A stretch of 64,000 nucleotides of DNA from Trochalopteron elliotii (Eukaryota; Chordata; Aves; Passeriformes; Leiothrichidae), in contig JANPWX010000073.1 in the NCBI GenBank assembly GCA_024734555.1, positions 3,605,238-3,669,237 on the forward strand, given 5' to 3'. This document shows positions 47,801 to 56,800 of this stretch, one piece after another. The translations under genes were made by a program, and so were the position numbers. The notes under the pieces were generated by a model that saw only the letters and a list, made by a program, of their open reading frames with translations, ran no database searches and was not told the origin of the DNA. The number at the start of each line of letters is the position of its first letter. Position 1 is the stretch's first letter.

Positions 47801-50800
47801 TTTGTAGGGAATTATAATAGCATTTCAGTCCTTCTATTTAAGATCTGAACAACAGTTTGAATGTCTAAAAGCTTGTTTTACCACACCAGCTCTGTGATGC
47901 AAAATGCAGATATTATCACATGTGAAGTTCTGTGAGACAGTAGGGTGTGGATGATAGGTTCACTACACCCAGCCAAGCTCCAATCCAGATTATTAAGGCT
48001 AAGAAAAAAAGGAAAATAGAGCTCAGATGGGTTTTGAGACACTATTTCTTAAACATTGCGACCAAAGATTTTCAGAATCATCTGACACTCATTTCATGGA
48101 TTCACAGAAGGTTGGAAAACACCTTTAAGACCATTGAGTCAGCCTTTACCCCAGCACTGGCAGGTTCACCACTAAACCATGTCCCTCAGAACCTCATCCA
48201 TATGTCTTCTAAACACTTCCAGGGACCAAGACTAAACCATTTCCCTGGGCAACCCTTTTGGTAAAGAGATTTTTCCTAATATCCTATCCAAACCTTCCCT
48301 GACACAGTTTGAAGCCATTTGAGTGTTTATTCTTTTTATTTCCAGGATTCTAAAATGTTTCTGCTGTATGAGTTCTCAGGTTTCATCAGCACTATTATTT
48401 CTGATTCACTGTGTGGGATTTTAATTGGGGTTTTCCTTGCAGTACAATGAGGAATGACAAAACCTGTAAAGATGGCAGCAGACGTAAGGTGGTTTTCCAG
48501 AGCTACACAGACAGTACCTTCTCGACTCTTCAGGATGAAGATGAATATACAGAACATCTTGGCATCCTGGGACCAGTGATTCGGGCTGAAGTGGATGACG
48601 TTATCCTAGTAGGTCAATGTTCTGCTCAGTGATCTTGGAATGTGACAGAATGGATCTAAAGTTTGCACAGGTTTTTAAAGGATGATGAAGGGGAAACAGT
48701 TTTCAAAGCTAGAAATTGCACTGTGGACATGTAAGCATTGCGATGTGTTTCAAAGAAACACTTTTTTTTTTCTCCTGTCCACAGCAAATTAAATTCTGTT
48801 TTTCTTTCTTATGTTTCCCAGCATTAAATACTGGCTCACTGATCTACTGTGAAATAAGATTTAGGTTTAATGCTAATGAAAAATGAGTTTTCTAAACTCA
48901 AAAATTAGTACATACGTGTTCAAGATTAATATATACTTTTTGGGAAAAGATATCATTTTCTCTGAAAGTTTTGCTATATAGATGTGCGGGATTTTATTAG
49001 AACTATCAACAAGGATGAAGAGGAACCATATCCCTGGTGATACTGTGGTATATTTGCATTAGGAAGCACACTGCTGTAAAATTTCCCTTCTCTCATCCTT
49101 CTTCATCCAGTCTTCCAGCACACAGGGATGGACTTAGGGAGAATAGATGTCAGTGCTTTCTGCTTGTTTCAGTAGGAGTGGTCTGCAACAGGAACACACC
49201 AAGCTACATTTAAATCATGAGTAAGAGAAGAAAAAGATTTTGTAGCTTGGGAGTGTTATTCTCTAAGAAGAGGTAAATATGTAATCCCAGTGTCCTGGTG
49301 TTTCTCTGGGAAAGTGGGAAGCAAGAATGATACATACAGAGGTCTAGAGTCACTATATTGTAACGACTGCAGCAAAGCATAAGAAGTAGAAACTCCCCAT
49401 TTCCCTGCTGGCAGTAACTAAGCAGCTCCAGGTATGAGGGGCAGCAGTAAATGTCCTGGGAGTCTTGACTTGGTGGAAGACAGGGAGCTAGACTCGTGCT
49501 GTCTGATTTTTTCATTAACTACCTGCATCAAAGGTGGAGACTCTGCATGGAGATGTCAAAAGCTCTCTCTGCTGGCTTTTCCATGTACAACATAGGCTAT
49601 ATAATCTTTATGCAAATCTTGACTCTGGTTTGAGGTCATGGGAGTGTAGTGTGTGGGGACTTTGGTATAGACCTGAGTTTGCTGAACAGATTCTGTTCTG
49701 GTTTTTTTAGGTTCATTTTAAGAATCTGGCATCCAGACCATATTCCCTCCATGCCCATGGACTCCTCTATGAAAAGTCCTCTGAGGGAAGTGTTTATGAT
49801 GATGAATCTACTGCTTGGTTTAAGGAAGATGGTGAAGTTAAGCCAAATAACAGCTACATATATGTATGGTATGCAAACAGGCGCTCGGGCCCTGTGCAGC
49901 CAGGAGCAGGTTGTCGGTCCTGGATCTACTACTCCGATGTAAACCTGGTAAGGGAATGAAAATAGAAGTGGTGGTGTTGCTGGGGTTGGTCACAGAATCA
50001 TAGAAACACTTGTGTTGGAAGGCATCACTAGAGATCATCCAGTCCGCCACTGCCACTCAAGCAGGGTTGGCTGGAGTAGTTTGTCCAGGACCAATGTTCA
50101 TCTGGGTTTTGAATATCTCCAAATGAATGTATGGCTGTAGAAGTGCAGGCTGCAGAGCACATTTTTTGGTAGCTGTCCTTTCTTTTGGGCTCAATGTTCC
50201 CACCTGACATTTAATCTCTTGCATTCAGTTAAAGCAGGACACAAGGCTCGGAAGAATTTGAATTGGGCAACTCTGGTGGACTGAGCAGGGGAGAGAAAAG
50301 ATAGAAGGGAGCAGTAATTCTGGGGCCTGCTTTAGATTTTTAGGGGCTGATGCATTCCTGCAGAATGCTGTGGGGTTTTTTTTTTACATCTTTTGGGAAT
50401 TCTCTAATATGAGTTTATTACCTTCTAGGAGAAAGACATTCAGTCTGGTTTGATTGGGCCAATACTGATCTGTGAAAAAGGAGCCTTCAGCAAATCAAAC
50501 AGCAGCGGGACCTATACCCGAGACTTTTTCTTGCTTTTTATGGTCTTTGATGAAGAGAAAAGCTGGTACTTTGACAAACATTCTGGAAGGCCTTGTAATG
50601 AGAAGACACAAGGAACGCAGCAATGCCACAAATTCTATGGTACTTATTTCATTTTGCCAAATATGCAGCTTATTGAGGTAGAGGGAAAGATGTCAGGGGA
50701 AGTATCTCAGCTCACAGTCCTTCTCAACATGCATAAATCACACACATTAGTTATGTGAATTCTTTTTGTTGTTATCCATTGTACCCATAATAGTCATGGG

Positions 50801-53800
50801 TTTACATGTAAAAATTAGCAATGATGTGAAATTTGCTATTAAAATGAAGAAAGGACATATTAGACTGAAACTTTCAACAGAAAACTTCTCTCTTGCATTT
50901 GCATACATATTCCCCCCATATTAAAACAAAAAAAGAAACAAAAAATGTCTTCTTTGCAGTAAGAAGCTAGTGCTTTGACAACTTCTTGCAAAAAATTAAA
51001 AAATATTTTAATAATTTGACAAATCAGGTAGTTCTAGTGAGGAATTTGAAGCAGCTGTAGAACAGCCTTTCATGTACCTCTTTGTGGCTGTAGAGGCATG
51101 TGGGTTGTGACTGTGTGCCTGTGGAAATGGGAGCTGCAGATGCAGAAAGAGTTTTGGACAGCTGTCTTTTCTTTTGGGCCAGATATTCCCATCTTACATT
51201 TAAATCTTTTTGTTCTCCTGGCTGCCATGCGTTGCTGAGCTCAAATCTTCTGGTGAGGTCCCTGGATTTTCTGAATTGATGTACATAAAGCATAAAGTGT
51301 GTTGCACTTTAAATTGGGAAAAATTATGGTTTTCCCAAGCACATTACTTCATTAAATATTTTTCTAATTTCATTAATTACTTTCTAGCACTTTGAGACCA
51401 GTTTTGTGGGCAGCTTTCCTAACAATCTTTTTTTTCCAGCCATTAATGGGATTACCTGCAATTTGCAAGGCTTGAGGATGTATGAAGGTGAAAGAGTCCG
51501 ATGGCACTTGCTGAATATGGGTGGGCCAAAAGACATTCATGTTGTTCATTTTCATGGACAGACTTTCATAGAACAAGGAAAGCCAGACCATCAGCTTGGT
51601 ACATACACTCTCCTCCCAGGTAAGCATCAGAGCAGAGTAAGTTCTAAGGGTGCAGGGTGACCTCTGCAGTCTGTCATCATCATACCAATTTAAAGGTCTC
51701 CATATGGTGCGGGTTTGGGGGGTTTAATGTCTGGGTAAGTGATACAGAGCAGAAAAAACAGCTGTGAGCCCTAGGAGAATTCTTATTCTTTCTCCAGGGA
51801 GAAATAGGCTAAATATTCCTTAGGCTACAGGACGAAATCCTTTGCCCCATCACTGTCAGCAGTGCCAGTCTGCAATGACATTACTTATGAAGCCTTTATT
51901 GCCAGCTACAAGAGTTCAAGAAAAAAAAAGACAAGGAGATCAAAATAATGGGAGTGACTTGGAATATTGGGAGTTTTAGTGAACATTAGGGGTGGTTTAT
52001 TCACTATTTTATTTCATTATTTTCAAGGTAGTGCTTTTCACTGTGAAATCTACATACTTTTGTTTAAATGGTAACCAGAATTAGCTGGAATTACCTGAAG
52101 AATTGTCTGCAGTAACTAGGAATATATGAAAAGCAATGAGAACATGTGCTGTGCTTTCTAAAAAGTGCAGCAAGCAACTGAAACCATATCTGCTTCCTGC
52201 TCAATCCTTGGCACTCCTGGGGCATGCAGAAAGTGAGGGGAGGGCCCATACTTCTAATTTTCCCACTTCTACTTGTCTTCTTTATATCCATCCATCCATC
52301 CATCCATCCATCCATCCATCCATCCATCCATCCATCCATCCATCCATCCATCCATCCATCCATCCATCCTTTTCATTACTGAACAAGACACTAGCACACA
52401 GAAATAAGCAGAACCACAGAATTAGCATCCCTGCATTTCATAATAAACACTGTTCACTACACTGCTCAGCACTGTAGTTAATGTACAGGTAATCTGTTGT
52501 TACATACAGGCAGCCAAGGTTTTGTACTTTGCATCGACAGCAAACGTTGGGTTTTGATCTTGCTACTTGATTCCAGTCAGACCTAGCTTGCTAAGGAAAA
52601 AACTTACTGATATGGTGGAAGCTACTGCTCTTGCTGCAATGTGTATTTAAATTTTCTGGATTAGGTCATAGGAAGGTCTTGGGTTTAATAAAATTCAGCC
52701 TTACTGACATCAGCCTTGTAATGGCAATGTTTCTGATACATTTCATTTCCTTTTTTCAAGGCTCATTTAGAACAATTGAAATGAAACCACAGAATCCCGG
52801 CTGGTGGCTTTTAGACACTGAAGTGGGAGAATACCAGGAAGCAGGAATGCAGGCATCCTATTTGGTTATAGAGAAAGGTATGAACTACAGTGGGTTTTGG
52901 CTGGGAAAGTCAAGCTGTGAAGTCTTCTCTACCCTTTCAGGATCACTGAAAATAAATTTGGGAGGTTGTTCTGCAAAAAACACTGACATAGGAAATTATC
53001 CACATTCAAGGACATGGTGGAGTGGTTACTGTAAATTTTTTCTAGAAGAAAAAAAAATTAGCTTCCAGAAATGTTAGCTTTGAATTATTTAGCACACTAC
53101 CTTTATTCCTTTAACATGCTAGCTTCGAATTTGAGGTTTCCCTACAGTGACCAGTGGATTAATCTGTTGAGAGAAATTGCAAAGATTAATTTAGACTTAT
53201 CTGGGAAGAGAGTGGTGTTACAAAATCACTAGGAATTGTTCTGACTGATGTTGTCTTAGATTTCATGAGAATATATGTTGGAATAGCTCTCATTTTCTTT
53301 AACAACCAACTTACTGTGCTCCCTTCAGAGTGCAGGATTCCAATGGGTCTGGCAAGTGGAGTTATACTCGATTCGCAGATCGATGCTTCCCATCACATCG
53401 GTGAGTTTATCCCTGAAAAGGTCTGTGCATGCTCCTGAACACCCCCAGCAAAGTGTTGCAGTTCCATCTTCTTTTGGCATCTCTTACATCTTTCAAGATC
53501 AGTTCTGCAGTGAATCAGCTGTCAGGCTAAAAGTCTCTCCAGTGCTGCAAGCAGAGACTGGGAGCTCTGTTAGGTAGCCATCATCATTGTATTTTAAGTG
53601 TCACAGATCTGCTATCAGTATCACAAGCTTGAGAGGCAGGGAGTGCTCTGTCTGTGGCCTGCTGGATGATCAGGAACAAATACAGCATTCCTTTTGTCCC
53701 TTGGATTCCTGGCTTGAAAATGAGCACCAAGCATTCAAAAAGCTTTTGAGATTTGCATGTGGTATGAGATGTGAAAGGACAAAATATCTCTGTTATGAAA

Positions 53801-56800
53801 GACTTGGGAACTCTGGCATCCAGAGCAGTTACAGAGTCTTTAATTTGTCAAGTTCATCTGTGGTACAAAAGTGGGATCATGACATGGAGAATTTTCTTAG
53901 AATTTTACACAGACAGTGTCAAATCAATGTGTACAGGTTACACACACACGCAGGAATGCCCATCCTTTCCCTTAAAATAAAAAATAAATTACTTATTTTG
54001 TAAAACTGACATTTTTGTGGATTTGATTTTCTTTCTTTGTTTCCTCATAGAGTGTTATGAAGGCTTGAAAGCTGTTTTGTAATATATATTCTATACCAGT
54101 TTTTAACTTGGAAACCTTGTTATGCAGAGGGGAGCTCTCTTCCATGAATGTAGAGCACATTTTGTGTCTGAGCCTGCTGGGGGCCAAAATTTGTTTAGCA
54201 AACTCTAGACCCTGGTTCCAGCTTAGCAGACAGTATATTACATAAAAGACTATTATTTTTGTCATTTTGCCAACTCTAAAGCTTTGCAGGGTACAGGTGC
54301 CTTTCAGTTGCTGACCATGTTCAAATTATCCTAGATTATGGTTTTAGGGTCTCTTGTTTGTATTTTTTTTTTAATCCTTTGGATGGGGGGGTGGGAAATG
54401 GAGCACTCAAAGCTAATTACAGCCTCAGTTTATGTTTTTCCAATGCCTCTTAAAATTCTTGCTTTATTAATATTTTCTGTCTAGACTATTGGGAACCTAA
54501 GTTAGCCCGCTTAAATAATTATGGAACATACAATGCCTGGAGTACAACAGTGGAGGAAGAACTCCCTTGGATCCAGGTAAGTTACAACATCATTGAGTTA
54601 TGATTTTCCTACAGCTTATTTTAGAGGGTCAAGCTGCTCTTGTCACTGAGAAGACTGCAGGAGAAAACTGAAAAGTTGTGGCAGGATTGGTGATGCCATG
54701 AACTGTTCTTCCCTGGGGTAACCCAGTCTCTGCTGATGTTGAGGCTCATTGGCTAGACAGTTACCCTCACAATTTAAATTGTAACCATTTTGTAGGCAAA
54801 TAGACTCATTTTTTCTACTACTTTATTTTTTCTTTGTCTACCTAACAGTGCATATTAGTATGTGTTTGTTAAGTGATCATTTAAAGTGTAATATCCTCAA
54901 GCCTTGCTTCAGATAGTTTTTCGCTTGGTTTGTATGCTTCTGTCCCACTTGAGAGAGCTCAGTTGTCTTCACAGGGAAGCTAAGCTTGTAATTAGGACTT
55001 CAAGCACTGTATCATTCAATCACCTCACTTCTGTGTTTTTCTTCCATCCCAGTGACTTTTGCACTACATAGCCAGTTTGCACCCAAATTTGGGGAGAATA
55101 GCTGATTTCTTATAAATCTCATTAAAACTGGTTGGAAGACAAGACTCAAGTTCAGCAGGTGGCTGTTGTGTTTGGCTTGTTAACATTTGACATGCTAGCA
55201 AGTTAGTGGAAGTGAAGTAGGGGGAGAAGATTGGGAGATCTGATGTGGAGCTGGAAATAACATTGGAAAGAGAGAGAATTTGATGGGGGTCTGTGGTAGT
55301 GAGAAGCTGAGGTTGCTGCAGTGAAGCATGCAGAGGTGCAGAGGGCATGTCCCAAAAATGAATTTCACTGCTGATCAGCACACCTTCCAGATTTGTTTTT
55401 ATGTGTTAAGTGCTTAGATTTGATATCAGCAGGAATGGTGGCTTTTCAGCACTTCAGAATGCCATATGCCCTTCTGCAGCCTAGATACCCAAAATTAGAG
55501 GTGGCTTCTAAAAGTGTGAGCCTTTAATTTCTCTGTGCTCCTCTGATCTATGTGTAAAATGGAGTGGGGGGAGCTGTGCCTACCACAGACACACAGATAC
55601 TTTTAAGGTGTGTTTGTGGCGCAGTGCTGAACCCTGTAAAATGACCTCTGAAATTAAATGCACATGCAAATACACAAATGAAATGAGAGAGCATTGGTTT
55701 GGACTCTGGTATCTATTGTTCCTTTAGAGAGTGTTACTGTTGTGCATGTTAAAATGCAGAGCTCAAAGCTACTGTGTAAATGCCAAAGAATTATATGGGT
55801 TTTGCTGTGCATTATTGACTTTATAAACTCTCTTTGCTGTTCCTAGGTGGACTTTGGAAGAAAAGTTTTGCTCACTGGGATACAAACACAGGGAGCCAAG
55901 CAGTTTTTTAAGTCCTTGTACATCCAGAAGTATTTTCTTGTTTACAGCAAAGACAAACGGACATGGAGCACCTTCAAAGGAGACAGCTCACCAACAGGAA
56001 AGGTCTGTCTGTGCCATGGGGGTTGCAATAACCTAGGCAGCATGACTGAGTGATACAGTGAGTCTTGTTTAATGTTGAGAAAGAGTGGGAAAAATTATGG
56101 CCTTTAGAGCCTTAATAGTTACAGTCCCAAAGGGCATTTACCAAACTAATGAAATTCAGACTAGAAGACAAATTGTAAGGTGAGGAGTGACCTGGACTGG
56201 GTTTGGATTGGCCTTGTGACTTTTACTGTGTGGAGGCTGCCTTTCTCACAGGCATTTCTCACTACTATTATTTCCTAAGCCCATGGCAGCTTTTGTGAAG
56301 GAAGCAGGAAGCTGAACTAAAAATCAGGTCCTTACCTCCTTTGGGATTAGATTCTTCTTCTCATCCCTTCCTTTGATCTGTCCCAGCAGCTGAATGTTGA
56401 AGTGTCTGATTTGCCTGCAGAAGGCCTGTGTGGTGAGTGTGGTGGTGCACTGAAAGAGGTTCATCTTATGCCCAGCTGCTCCAGCCCTACATATTACAGC
56501 TCCCTTCAGTTTACACTGAGCTTTCTGTGGTACAACTCCCAAATTGAAAGCCTGTTGTCTTTTACCTCTCTTTTTGCCTCTTTGCTCATGTATTCTTACA
56601 GATTTACATTAGAAAGGTTACTTATTTAAACTGAGGCCTTCAGACACTTCCAAATATGCTAAGATGGGACCATGATGTATTTCAAGTGGCCCTGCAGCAT
56701 AGGGTGTGCTATCACTGTGGATGGGGCTAAGGGCATGAAAAAGACTGTGTTTGTAACAGAGCAGGCTTTCAGCATCTGAGCTTGTGTTTGCATTAAATTA

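Noticed and set aside
52091..52477. Repetitive HPSI and WMDG peptides
   Set aside because: Direct translations of the ATCC microsatellite.
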